From: Candidatus Gastranaerophilales bacterium
Lineage (GTDB): Bacteria; Cyanobacteriota; Vampirovibrionia; Gastranaerophilales; Gastranaerophilaceae
DNA: 43,307 bases
Direction of reading: 5' to 3'
NCBI GenBank assembly: GCA_017415185.1
Contig: JAFQHZ010000022.1
Coordinates: forward strand, 1-43,307
Shown: piece by piece, positions 24,826-32,516 of the stretch
Layout of the letters: each line of letters begins with the position of its first letter
Position numbering within the stretch: the first letter of the stretch is position 1
Made by a program: the position numbers and the translations under genes
The notes under the pieces: generated by a model
What the model saw: only the letters and a program-made list of their open reading frames with translations
Database searches by the model: none
Told to the model about the DNA's origin: nothing

Positions 24826-25610
24826 ATTTCCTCGAAGTTTTTAAAGCGGTAGCATTGATTCTTTTTGGAATTGGGTTTTTGTGGTTTTTGAAATGGGTAT
24901 ATTTTGATATTTACAAACCAGAAGAGAAAAAATATATTAAAAATTCCATGTATGCTTATGAAATTTTGCAAGAGGAATTAACAAAATTCTATCGTGAAAA
25001 AGGCTTTGTTTTTGAAGATGTAAACCAAAAACAAGACGAATTTTGTGAATTAGTAAGACAAAAATATTCTCCAGATTATGGTAGTTGCAATGTTGGGCAT
25101 TTTGTTTCAACTAATCCTAATATAATATTTAAAAACAGAGGCATTTTTATATATGGTTTTGAAAAGCCTCCAATTCAATCTGATGGAACAATTGTTAAAG
25201 ATTTGATTATTGATGTAAATGGAGAAAAAGGCGAAAATACCCTTGGTGTTGATAGAGTTGGAATAAGAATATATTCAACAGGCAGAATGGGCGGAATGAT
25301 TTCTCCTATAAATTGCAAAAGAGAAGACGAAGAGGACTATGGAATACCATATTCTCCTGCTTGCACGGCTGGATTTAATATGAATTTTATGGATATGAAA
25401 ATTCCTTTTGGTTATGATGTTACTCAAATTGGTGGAAAGAAAGGCAAATCAAGACGCCTCGGTCAAAACATCACCTTTTTAAGAGCTGATTGCATTGCTT
25501 TTGGTGGAGAAATTGTTGGAGCAACTGAATTTTGCGACAAACGTGGATATCATTGGCTTACTGCTTGCTATCATGAATACTTCTGCTCAATGCAATTGCA
25601 TAAAAAATAA
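24783..25610 (+). CDS. Membrane-anchored pilin-related protein (no prepilin site)
   Basis: 275 residues; begins inside the previous gene (43-base overlap) at ATG. A single N-terminal helix (about 20-40) follows a Lys/Asn-rich leader, but no G/A-F-x-x-x-E cleavage site is present. The exported part contains DVNGEKGENTLGVD (144-157), then R-I-Y and PINC, the same module as in the pilin-like proteins at 2102 and 25682. The C-terminal 60 residues are Cys-rich (ADCIAFGGE, FCDKRG, CYHEYFC) and match the end of the protein at 25682. It is probably a pseudopilin-like partner of 25682. Confidence 0.7.
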   Translation: MSNYNKKKNKNEDLDFLEVFKAVALILFGIGFLWFLKWVYFDIYKPEEKKYIKNSMYAYEILQEELTKFYREKGFVFEDVNQKQDEFCELVRQKYSPDYGSCNVGHFVSTNPNIIFKNRGIFIYGFEKPPIQSDGTIVKDLIIDVNGEKGENTLGVDRVGIRIYSTGRMGGMISPINCKREDEEDYGIPYSPACTAGFNMNFMDMKIPFGYDVTQIGGKKGKSRRLGQNITFLRADCIAFGGEIVGATEFCDKRGYHWLTACYHEYFCSMQLHKK

Positions 25611-25681
25611 TTAACTCATTTAAATGATGTTTATTTGCTTTATAAAAGCTAATCTTTTGTTATCTTAAGAAAGGTATAACT

Positions 25682-26695
25682 ATGAGAAAAAATGCTTGGA
25701 CATTAGCCGAACTAACTGTTGTTATGGTTGCTGTTGTGATTTTAACTTCTGCAACTATGTCAATAATGAAAAATATTAATATAAACAAAGCAAGAGTATA
25801 TGTTTATTCTGCAATGAGAAATATAACAATGGGAAACATTTCTGTAACCCATGAAAATAATGCTTTCTTCCCTGCGAGCGCTAAAAAACACGAAGAAGAT
25901 AAAACAACTGATTGGTATTGTTTACATTTTGCTGATGCGTTTTCTTTGGAAGAAAATCCAAATTGCACAAAAACTTCCGCAGGTTCTATGACAGCAAACA
26001 TTGTTCTTTCAAACGGAACAACATTTAGAGGCTTTGCTGCTCCTTGGAAAACTGGTTTTGAAGGTTTTTATTATAAAGACATCTTGCTTGATGTTGATGG
26101 TGATAAAAACATGAACAAAATGGGTGTAGATAGATTTCCTTTAAGAGTTTTTAGGGGTGTAAATGGTCAAGGGGAGAATGTTAGCGGGCATGTATATCCT
26201 GTTGATTGCACAAATGATGTTTTGCATACTCCTGAAGGAGCTCAAATTTCAATGGGTCATGCATATTGCGGTTCTTCAGGTATAAATATCGCTTCAAATA
26301 ACGAAATTGTGTCTTATGCAATTTATAGAGTAACCGACCCAACAAACACAACCAAAGCAAACAAAATTGCTGCTTCTTTGTCTGCAATTGAAGCTGATTG
26401 TTTGGCTTATGGTTCAAAAGGTTTTTATGGTGGAAAAGTTTGTCAAAGTAAAGGTTTTAAAATCCATGAACGTTGCGCCCATACAAGAATTTGCGATGGT
26501 TGTGATGATTATGGAGTTTGCTATGGTGGTTCAAAAGCTACTTGTTTAGCTAAAGCTGAAGCAAACAAAATGAATGTAACTTTAGAAGATGGTACAACTG
26601 GAACAAAAGGGTATCAATGCTTTACGTTGATGACTCAACCAACAAGCGGTTTAGGCTTTATGGGTGGCGCAATGTTTGGCGATATGGGCATGTAG
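25682..26695 (+). CDS. Prepilin-like protein with D-x-D-G-x-K domain
   Basis: 337 residues. MRKNA|WTLAELTVVM plus a hydrophobic helix is a prepilin leader with Trp at the +1 position instead of Phe and Glu at +5. The head has DVDGDKNMNKMGVD (137-150), then RVF and VYPVDC, and a Cys-rich C-terminal third (ADCLAYGS, CQSKGF, RCAHTRICDGCDDYGVC) matching the previous protein. AAAGG lies upstream of the ATG. It is probably exported to a pilus or pseudopilus, or anchored in the membrane. It ends before the small membrane protein at 26750. Confidence 0.8.
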   Translation: MRKNAWTLAELTVVMVAVVILTSATMSIMKNININKARVYVYSAMRNITMGNISVTHENNAFFPASAKKHEEDKTTDWYCLHFADAFSLEENPNCTKTSAGSMTANIVLSNGTTFRGFAAPWKTGFEGFYYKDILLDVDGDKNMNKMGVDRFPLRVFRGVNGQGENVSGHVYPVDCTNDVLHTPEGAQISMGHAYCGSSGINIASNNEIVSYAIYRVTDPTNTTKANKIAASLSAIEADCLAYGSKGFYGGKVCQSKGFKIHERCAHTRICDGCDDYGVCYGGSKATCLAKAEANKMNVTLEDGTTGTKGYQCFTLMTQPTSGLGFMGGAMFGDMGM

Positions 26696-26749
26696 TCTAA
26701 TTGATTTTTTTGAAAAAAAGTATTATTTTAAGCCAAAAAGGATAATGAT

Positions 26750-26977
26750 ATGGATTTTGGATTAATGATTATTTTCATCATAATGTTTTTCTGTGCAGTT
26801 TGGCTTTTTATTGCTTTAGCGATATATTTCATTCCTCTTGTTGTTGCATATATTAGAAAGCATAATGATATTTTGCCTATTGCAATTTTGAATATTCTTT
26901 TAGGTTGGACATTTTTTGGATGGTTGGCATCATTGTTGTGGGCTTTAAATTCAGATGTTCAAGAAAATGAAGAATAG
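26750..26977 (+). CDS. Superinfection-immunity family small membrane protein
   Basis: 75 residues, two membrane helices. The pattern YFIPLVVAYIRKHNDILPIAILN followed by LLGWTFFGWLASLLWAL is that of the superinfection immunity (T4 Imm-like) family. The T4 protein blocks DNA entry of later phages; cellular homologues are common and mostly of unknown role. AAGG precedes the ATG. The xerC gene follows 14 bases later, perhaps in the same transcript. Confidence 0.8.
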   Translation: MDFGLMIIFIIMFFCAVWLFIALAIYFIPLVVAYIRKHNDILPIAILNILLGWTFFGWLASLLWALNSDVQENEE

Positions 26978-26991
26978 TGTATAATTAAGCT

Positions 26992-27885
26992 ATGGCAAAA
27001 AAAGAATTTTTGGAAGATTTTAAAATATATTTAAAAAGCGAAAAAAACTTTTCCTTGCATACAATAAGAGCTTATTGTGCGGATGTTTATACTTTTTTGC
27101 TTTGGATTGACGAATTGAATTTTTTAGAAATTGAACCCGATAAATTTAGTGAATATATTCGCTTTATTGGACAAATCAATTACACAAAAACAACAATAGC
27201 AAGAAAAATTGCCTCTATTAGAGCTTTTTATAAATTTTTATATCAAGAAGAATTAATTGAATATAATCCTGCTGATAATATTTCAATTCCAAAACAAACA
27301 AAAAGCTTGCCTCATTTTTTGCATGAAGAAGAGGTTGAAAATATATTAAGAGGAATAAAAATTGAAACTCCGGCAGGATATCGAAACAGAATAATATTAG
27401 AATTGCTTTGGGTTTCAGGAATGCGAATTTCTGAATTATCTTCTTTAAATTATGAAAATTTGAATCTTGAACAAAACGAAATTCGAGTTTTTGGAAAAGG
27501 GGCAAAAGAAAGAATAGTCCTAATTCCTGATAAAACAAAAGAAGGTTTAATAAATTATATTGAAAATGTTTCTTCTTTGATTTGCAAGACTCCTCAAAAT
27601 CCAAACAGTCCTTTGTTTATAAACTATAATGGTTATCGTTTACAAAATCAAAGCATTAGAAAAGCACTAAAAGAATGTTTAAAAAATATAAACTTTAATA
27701 AATATGTTACACCCCATGTTTTTCGTCATAGCTTTGCAACAAGAATGCTTGAGCGTGGTGCTGATTTAAGAATTGTTCAAGAGCTTTTGGGTCATTCGAG
27801 CATTAAAAATACTCAAATTTACACCCATGTTTCAATTCAACGGTTAAAAGATGTTTATGAAACAACCCATCCGCATGCTAATTAG
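26992..27885 (+). CDS. xerC: Tyrosine recombinase XerC/XerD
   Basis: 297 residues. The N-terminal SAM-like domain has FSLHTIRAYCADVYTFL and IASIRAFYKFL. The catalytic domain has Arg145 (SGMRISELS), Lys169 (FGKGAKER), His242 and Arg245 (HVFRHSFATRML), His268 (LLGHSS) and Tyr277 (IYTHVS). It should resolve chromosome dimers at dif together with a partner recombinase. The C-terminal end TTHPHA is typical of housekeeping Xer proteins rather than phage integrases. XerC is preferred over XerD from the LPHFLHEEEVENIL segment, but the distinction is not certain. Confidence 0.9.
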   Translation: MAKKEFLEDFKIYLKSEKNFSLHTIRAYCADVYTFLLWIDELNFLEIEPDKFSEYIRFIGQINYTKTTIARKIASIRAFYKFLYQEELIEYNPADNISIPKQTKSLPHFLHEEEVENILRGIKIETPAGYRNRIILELLWVSGMRISELSSLNYENLNLEQNEIRVFGKGAKERIVLIPDKTKEGLINYIENVSSLICKTPQNPNSPLFINYNGYRLQNQSIRKALKECLKNINFNKYVTPHVFRHSFATRMLERGADLRIVQELLGHSSIKNTQIYTHVSIQRLKDVYETTHPHAN

Positions 27886-27942
27886 TTTACAATTTGGCTA
27901 AAATCTAATTTTATTGTATCTTTGTTTTTAAAGGAGCAAGCA

Positions 27943-28557
27943 ATGGGTTGTTTAAAAAGTTTAATTAAAAAAATACTTTTGTTGGCGTTAATTGTTGCGT
28001 TTTTTGCATTTGGCGGATATGCATTTGTAAAAGACAAAATCAAGCAATATCAATATCCTCCAAGGGATAATTTTGTTGAAACAGAAACAAACTTTGCTGA
28101 TTTTTCTGCTGTTAGCGGAGATTATCAACTTTATCGAAGCTTTAATTTTTTTGGATATAAAAAAATCAACGCAAAATATTTGCCAACGGGTCAAAAAATC
28201 ACAATTTTTGATTTAAAGGATGAAAATTTGATTAGCGTTTCTGATTTTTTAACTGGTGAAATTGATGAAAAAATTCAAGCTGTTTTAAACAAAATGAAAG
28301 ATTCAATAATAACTTATGAAGATTTTGAAATAATTGAAAAAGGGAAATATTCTGCTCGCAACAAACAAATACCATATTTAGTATATAAAGCAAGCGTTAA
28401 AAATGTTCCTTTTAAAGAAGTTATTGGCACTTTTGCACTTTATTCGAATATGAACGACGAACAAAAAGTTTCAAGTAAAATTATTCTTTCAATTGTTGAT
28501 GATAAAGCATATAATCCTGTTATTGTTAAGAATTTTGCCACGGCGCTTGGGTTTTAA
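27943..28557 (+). CDS. Membrane-anchored hypothetical protein
   Basis: 204 residues from the ATG at 27943, which has AAGGAG upstream; the longer frame start lacks one. A single N-terminal helix (about 9-27, LIKKILLLALIVAFFAFGGYAFV) anchors a soluble domain, presumably outside the membrane. The domain alternates strands and charged turns (for example QLYRSFNFFGYKKINAKYLP and YEDFEIIEKGKYSARN) with no family I recognise. It is directly followed by the chromate transporter genes without a gap, so it may be co-transcribed with them. Confidence 0.65.
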   Translation: MGCLKSLIKKILLLALIVAFFAFGGYAFVKDKIKQYQYPPRDNFVETETNFADFSAVSGDYQLYRSFNFFGYKKINAKYLPTGQKITIFDLKDENLISVSDFLTGEIDEKIQAVLNKMKDSIITYEDFEIIEKGKYSARNKQIPYLVYKASVKNVPFKEVIGTFALYSNMNDEQKVSSKIILSIVDDKAYNPVIVKNFATALGF

Positions 28558-28563
28558 TTGAAA

Positions 28564-29112
28564 ATGAAAGTTTCTTTTTGGAATTTATTTAAGCTTTTTT
28601 TGAAAATTGGAGCAATTTTGCTTGGGGGTGGATATGTCATAATTCCAATCATGCAAAGTGAGCTTGTTGAAAAAAGAAAATGGCTTACAGAACAAGAACT
28701 TTGTGATTATTATTGTGTTAGTCAGTGTTTGCCTGGAATTATTGCAATTAATATTTCGATTTTGGTTGGCTATAAAACAATGAAATTGTTGGGTGTTTTT
28801 GCTTCTTTACTTGGAATTGCTTTTTCGCCTTTTGTTGTAATTTTAATTGTTGCAAATCTTTTAAATCAAATTTTACACATTCCTTTTATTGATGGCGTTT
28901 TTTGGGGAGTGAATTTATCGGTTATTGTTTTGATTTATCTTGCTCTTAGGGAAATGTGGCCTAAAAGCATTGTTGATAAATTTAGCTTTTTTTGGTTTTT
29001 TGTAATTTTAATTTTGTCGATTTTAAAAGTGAGTCCAATAATATTAATTATTTCTTCTATTGCTCTTGGAATTGTTTTATATTTTGCAAAAAGAGGTGAA
29101 AATAATGCCTAA
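28564..29112 (+). CDS. Chromate transporter (CHR family), first half
   Basis: 182 residues from ATG at 28564; a TTG at 28558 is also possible. The CHR-domain motifs are present: LFLKIGAILLGGGYVIIPIMQSE, LTEQELCDYYCVSQCLPGIIAINISILVGYK, and later hydrophobic helices. Short CHR proteins work as pairs of oppositely oriented halves, and the partner follows here with an 8-base overlap. Substrate chromate or another anion is taken from the family name only. Confidence 0.9.
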   Translation: MKVSFWNLFKLFLKIGAILLGGGYVIIPIMQSELVEKRKWLTEQELCDYYCVSQCLPGIIAINISILVGYKTMKLLGVFASLLGIAFSPFVVILIVANLLNQILHIPFIDGVFWGVNLSVIVLIYLALREMWPKSIVDKFSFFWFFVILILSILKVSPIILIISSIALGIVLYFAKRGENNA

Positions 29113-29656
29113 TTTTGTTTTTTTATTTCTTGAATTTGTAAAAGTTGGATTGTTTACTTTTGGCGGAGGCTATGCTTCTTTGCCTTTCTTGTATGAAATG
29201 ATTGATAAATATCATTGGTTTACTTCCAATGATTTAACGCAAATGATTGCTATATCAGGAATCACTCCAGGTCCAATCGGCTTAAATATGGCAACTTTTG
29301 CTGGGTTTAAAACAATGGGTTTTTGCGGTGCATTAATTGCAAGCTTTGCTCTAATTTTGCCAATGATTATTCTTACAACTTTTGTTTTTCGTTTTTATCT
29401 TAAATTTTGCGAAAGTAAAATTATAAAATCCATTTTATATGTTTTAAGACCAACTTCCTGTGCTTTAATTTTGGCTGTTGGCTTGCGATTGTTTTACGAA
29501 TTGGTTTTAAATAACGATTTGACATTTAAAAACATCAATTACATTGGTTTAATTTTAATATCCTTTTTGTTTATTTTAACTTTTAAATTGAAGCGTGATC
29601 CTATTATATATATGGGCATTGCGGCTTTAATAGGAATATTTGTTAAGTTTTGTTAA
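29105..29656 (+). CDS. Chromate transporter (CHR family), second half
   Basis: 183 residues from ATG at 29105, which follows GAGGTG; the frame is open upstream inside the first half but that start is unlikely. Contains FVKVGLFTFGGGYASLPFLYEMI and MIAISGITPGPIGLNMATFAGFK, the conserved CHR core. It overlaps the first half by 8 bases, so the two chains are made in equal amounts and probably form a heterodimeric transporter. No chrB-type regulator is present. Confidence 0.9.
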   Translation: MPNFVFLFLEFVKVGLFTFGGGYASLPFLYEMIDKYHWFTSNDLTQMIAISGITPGPIGLNMATFAGFKTMGFCGALIASFALILPMIILTTFVFRFYLKFCESKIIKSILYVLRPTSCALILAVGLRLFYELVLNNDLTFKNINYIGLILISFLFILTFKLKRDPIIYMGIAALIGIFVKFC

Positions 29657-29733
29657 GGTAGTTTATCTTTATTTAGCAATTATGTAGAGAATATATACTT
29701 TATATAAGTAAGAACACAATGAGGATAAGCAAA

Positions 29734-29874
29734 ATGGATAATGAATTAATGGATATGCAAGCATTTGAATTAAAACCTGTTGATTTACAAGGCAATGGTA
29801 TTCAAGGAAACGGAATGTCTTGTCCAATTATTGAAACAGATTTTGATTTATTTTTAAATGACTTAAGCTTATAA
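29734..29874 (+). CDS. 46-residue acidic small protein
   Basis: Short frame from ATG (29734) with GAGG eight bases upstream; an in-frame ATG at 29719 would add five residues. The product begins MDNELMDMQAFELKPVDLQG, has an NGIQGNGMSC segment with the only cysteine, and ends in an acidic FDLFLNDLSL tail. It is followed by a strong terminator, making a monocistronic unit. No family is recognised. It could be a regulatory or secreted peptide, or a ribosomally made peptide precursor, but nothing here proves any of these. Confidence 0.55.
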   Translation: MDNELMDMQAFELKPVDLQGNGIQGNGMSCPIIETDFDLFLNDLSL

Positions 29875-29895
29875 ACAAAGATATAGTTGAATCAA

Positions 29896-29938
29896 AAACA
29901 AGAGCATGCTGCAAGCGTTGGGTATGCTCTTGTTTTTT
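29896..29938 (+). terminator. Terminator of the 46-residue gene
   Basis: ACAAGAGCAT (29898-29907) pairs with ATGCTCTTGT (29924-29933) around a 16-base loop, followed by a T-run. Confidence 0.85.
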
Positions 29939-30041
29939 GCGTTGTCAAGGAAATATTAATATATTAAGTTTGTAAATTTGAATTTTGCAACATTATTGCT
30001 ATCACATGGCTAATGTAAAACTTTTTTAACATACATTACTA

Positions 30042-30069
30042 TTGCAACTTAATCCTTAAGGACTAGAAT
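30042..30069 (+). promoter_or_regulatory. Promoter of candidate ncRNA
   Basis: TTGCAA (30042-30047), 16 bases, TAGAAT (30064-30069). Transcription would start near 30076. Confidence 0.55.
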
Positions 30070-30075
30070 AGAAAT

Positions 30076-30245
30076 ATAGTCAAGAAGCAAGCAACATAAC
30101 ACTTTACGGAAGGAGTGATGGCTTAAAAATTAGGTTGAGTATATAGGAATGTTTTAGATTAAGATTATTAACGAAAAAAAGTTTAAATTAGGTTACTACT
30201 AGATTTGGGAAAAAATCCACTTGATATCAAGTGGATTAATTTTTT
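30076..30245 (+). ncRNA. Candidate non-coding RNA upstream of the deaminase gene
   Basis: About 170 bases bounded by a promoter (30042-30069) and a perfect terminator, with no credible reading frame inside. A GGAAGGAG site at about 30111 is followed only by ATG GCT TAA, too short to be a gene. It could be a free small RNA or an attenuated leader of the gene at 30295. Ends are approximate. No known RNA family is recognised. Confidence 0.45.
30214..30245 (+). terminator. Terminator before the deaminase-like gene
   Basis: AATCCACTTGAT directly followed by its complement ATCAAGTGGATT (30214-30237), then a T-run to 30245. Strong and precise; it separates the upstream RNA from the gene at 30295. 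Confidence 0.85.
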
Positions 30246-30294
30246 GTTTCAATGACGACATGACAAATTATTTTTTCAGTGGTTTTATATTAGT

Positions 30295-31401
30295 ATGACA
30301 ACTACGAATTCAATTAATTCAAATTCTCAATTTGAAACAAATATAGAAAACTCCCTGTTAAATAAATATGGAATGAATATCTTAAATACACCTTTTGTTT
30401 CTGATGATGATATTCAATTAGGACTTGGTGAAAGGTATATCATTGTTGAAAAATTATTAGAAGCCCATGAATTTGCCAAGATTAACGTTCTTGCTGGAAA
30501 TATTACAGGAAGAGGCTTTGCAACTAACGTCTGCACTGTTGATAGAGCTTGGTCTATGGGGACTAATTTTAACAATACAAGAAACGACATTTCTTCAATT
30601 TGTGGTGAAAGAAGCGCAATTTTAGCTTCATATAATGAGGCATTGTTGAGATATTCAAGACGTCCTAGAGGCAAATTTGATTTTAAAATTAAATATCTTT
30701 GTATGGCTTCAAACATAGATTTAGAAGAAATTACCGAAATGATTGCGCCTTGTGAAGATTGTCTTTCTTGGTTGAATACGAATCGCTATTTTAATTTTAA
30801 TACTTTAGTATTTTCTTTTGAAAGAATTAAGGGTGAATTTGTAGTCCGAGCTTCAAGACTTGCAAGCTTTTTGCCATATAAAACTTATGCAACTTCAAAC
30901 GAGTTTGATTTTAATAAAGAAATAAGATTTTCTAAAAATTCGCAAGTTTCTTTTGTGAAATTTAAATTGGAACCCAAAGATGCTCTTAATCTTTTGTTTG
31001 AAGCGTATAAAAAATATGACAAAAATGAATTTGTTGGCGTTTCAAATCAAAATATTGCTGCTGCAATTATTTCAAATGATGAAATTTATTCTTCATGTAA
31101 AATCGATTGGACAAAAAGATGGCATGTTGAACCATTAGAAGAAGCAGCTTCAAGAGCTATTGAAAAATTTGGCAAGGAAACGCAAATTAAAGCTATTGCA
31201 TATTTTGGTGACGAGGCTTCAGCAAATAATGGCGAAATATATAATGATGGCGTTGTTTCAATTAAAAGTTTGGGAAGAATTCGACAAAAATACGCAACAA
31301 ACGATACTTTATTGATTTTGAATTTTCATAACTATATCTTAATTACAACAATTGGCGAATATTTGCCAAAGAAATTTGAACAAGGTTATAAAATTTCTTA
31401 A
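30295..31401 (+). CDS. Cytidine deaminase-like protein, tandem with degenerate second domain
   Basis: 368 residues. The first domain has the zinc site of free-nucleoside cytidine deaminases: ICGERSAIL (Cys103, Glu105) and APCEDC (Cys153, Cys156). The second half (about 222-310) repeats the fold, VGVSNQNIAAAIISNDEIY and then EPLEEAASRAI, but lacks the zinc cysteines. An N-terminal Asn/Ser-rich extension is unusual. The likely activity is zinc-dependent deamination of a cytosine-type nucleoside or nucleotide, with the second half structural. No ribosome-binding site is visible, and the start is close behind a terminator. A housekeeping salvage enzyme would normally be about 130 residues, so a specialised role is possible. 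Confidence 0.7.
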   Translation: MTTTNSINSNSQFETNIENSLLNKYGMNILNTPFVSDDDIQLGLGERYIIVEKLLEAHEFAKINVLAGNITGRGFATNVCTVDRAWSMGTNFNNTRNDISSICGERSAILASYNEALLRYSRRPRGKFDFKIKYLCMASNIDLEEITEMIAPCEDCLSWLNTNRYFNFNTLVFSFERIKGEFVVRASRLASFLPYKTYATSNEFDFNKEIRFSKNSQVSFVKFKLEPKDALNLLFEAYKKYDKNEFVGVSNQNIAAAIISNDEIYSSCKIDWTKRWHVEPLEEAASRAIEKFGKETQIKAIAYFGDEASANNGEIYNDGVVSIKSLGRIRQKYATNDTLLILNFHNYILITTIGEYLPKKFEQGYKIS

Positions 31402-31532
31402 GATAATAAAAAGAAGATATAAAACTTTGTTAGTATGTAAAAATGTAACAAAAAGTTATATTATTATATAAAATAATTTCCCTTTATTATATTATTTTGA
31501 TGGATATCCCCAATATAAGGAATTAGTTTAAA

Positions 31533-32180
31533 TTGCAAAACAATTTCGATAGCCTTGATAATTTAGAGCTTAGAGTGCAAAAGTCTTCTGTTGTTCAACA
31601 AAGAGCAGGGCTTGTTGCTGTTTATATGTATAAGCAATTTATTGAATTTCATCAAGCGACTGTTAATACTAACGATATGTTTTCAAAAATTCTTGATAAT
31701 TTAGCGGTGGTTTTGGAATATTTAAAACAATCTTTAAATGTTAGAAATGTTCCTGTTCAAAATGTTAATTGTACTTTCGATTCAACAAAAACATTGGCGA
31801 TTGTTAATGTTCTTTGGCATAAAATTAGCTTTACTTGCAGATTTAATAATTCTCCTAAAGCTTTGCCACAAAAGAATGGAACACCTGCTTTTTGTGGAAG
31901 AATTTTTGCAATTAATGGCGATTTTACAAAATTAATCAAAGAAGAGGATGATTACGAAAAGCAAATGGATATTTTGCTTGCAAACGAAATTGCTTCTTTG
32001 TATGTTCCGGCTGAAAAAAATCAAGGAACAGTCATGACTATTCGTCATAAAGGAAACCAAGAATTATATATAAGCCAATTGGATGCGCCAAGAGAATTTC
32101 TTTTAAAAGTAATTGAAATTGTTTGTGCTGGTGGCGAATTTCACAAGCAAAATAATGATAAATCGGGTTTCGTATTTTAA
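31533..32180 (+). CDS. Hypothetical protein of 215 residues
   Basis: Starts at TTG with AAGGA eleven bases upstream, further than usual, so the start is uncertain. The protein is soluble, with an N-terminal helical part (LELRVQKSSVVQQRAGLVAVYMYKQF) and a mixed alpha/beta C-terminal part ending ICAGGEF-like (residues about 195-203). I do not recognise the family. It is followed by a bidirectional terminator and stands alone. Confidence 0.6.
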   Translation: MQNNFDSLDNLELRVQKSSVVQQRAGLVAVYMYKQFIEFHQATVNTNDMFSKILDNLAVVLEYLKQSLNVRNVPVQNVNCTFDSTKTLAIVNVLWHKISFTCRFNNSPKALPQKNGTPAFCGRIFAINGDFTKLIKEEDDYEKQMDILLANEIASLYVPAEKNQGTVMTIRHKGNQELYISQLDAPREFLLKVIEIVCAGGEFHKQNNDKSGFVF

Positions 32181-32193
32181 AAATATTTACCAA

Positions 32194-32222
32194 AAAGCCT
32201 CGGATTTCCGAGGCTTTAAATT
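32194..32222. terminator. Bidirectional terminator
   Basis: AAAGCCTCGG (32194-32203) pairs with CCGAGGCTTT (32208-32217) around ATTT, with T-rich sequence on both sides (TTTAAATTT right; TTTTTGG on the reverse strand). It serves the gene ending at 32180 and the minus-strand gene ending at 32241. Confidence 0.85.
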
Positions 32223-32240
32223 TGTTGTTCCTTCAGTTTG

Positions 32241-32399
32241 TTAGTTTGTTCCGTGGGCTACCACGATTTTCTTCATTAATTTTTGAAATAAGCTCATTGT
32301 TGGAGCTTCTATCATTTTTGCTAATGTTCTTAATTCGTCTTGGTAAGCAACGCTTACTGGGTTATACTCGCACAATTCCAAATCGTTTTCGTAGTTCAT
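32241..32399 (-). CDS. 52-residue small protein
   Basis: Minus-strand frame from ATG (32399), with AAGG upstream (within AAGGATG). The product begins MNYENDLELCEYNPVSVAYQ and ends MSLFQKLMKKIVVAHGTN: an acidic first half and a basic amphipathic end. It reads into a bidirectional terminator. A 66-residue plus-strand frame covers the same bases but is Leu/Phe/Arg-rich and lacks a ribosome-binding site. Function unknown. Confidence 0.6.
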   Translation of the reverse strand: MNYENDLELCEYNPVSVAYQDELRTLAKMIEAPTMSLFQKLMKKIVVAHGTN

Positions 32400-32516
32400 T
32401 CGTTCATCCTTATTTGTACTAACCTCAATATAGATATCGACATGTTTAATGTTATTCTTTAAAAATTAAATTAATTGTTTACATTTATTAACAATTTTTT
32501 AATGTAATATTTATAT

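Noticed and set aside
26992-27885. Tyrosine recombinase as the integrase for the tmRNA repeat
   Set aside because: Length, motifs and C-terminus fit housekeeping XerC, and it lies nearly 18 kb away from the repeat.
30108-30126. Strong ribosome-binding site followed by ATG GCT TAA
   Set aside because: Encodes only two residues. It may matter inside the candidate RNA but cannot be called a gene.
30076-31401. Possibility that the RNA plus deaminase is an authentic AvcID system
   Set aside because: The protein lacks the NTPase domain of AvcD and carries a second degenerate deaminase domain, so only an analogy is justified.
32222-32422. 66-codon plus-strand open frame
   Set aside because: Leu/Phe/Arg-rich composition, no ribosome-binding site, and it lies after a terminator; the opposite strand holds a better 52-residue gene.
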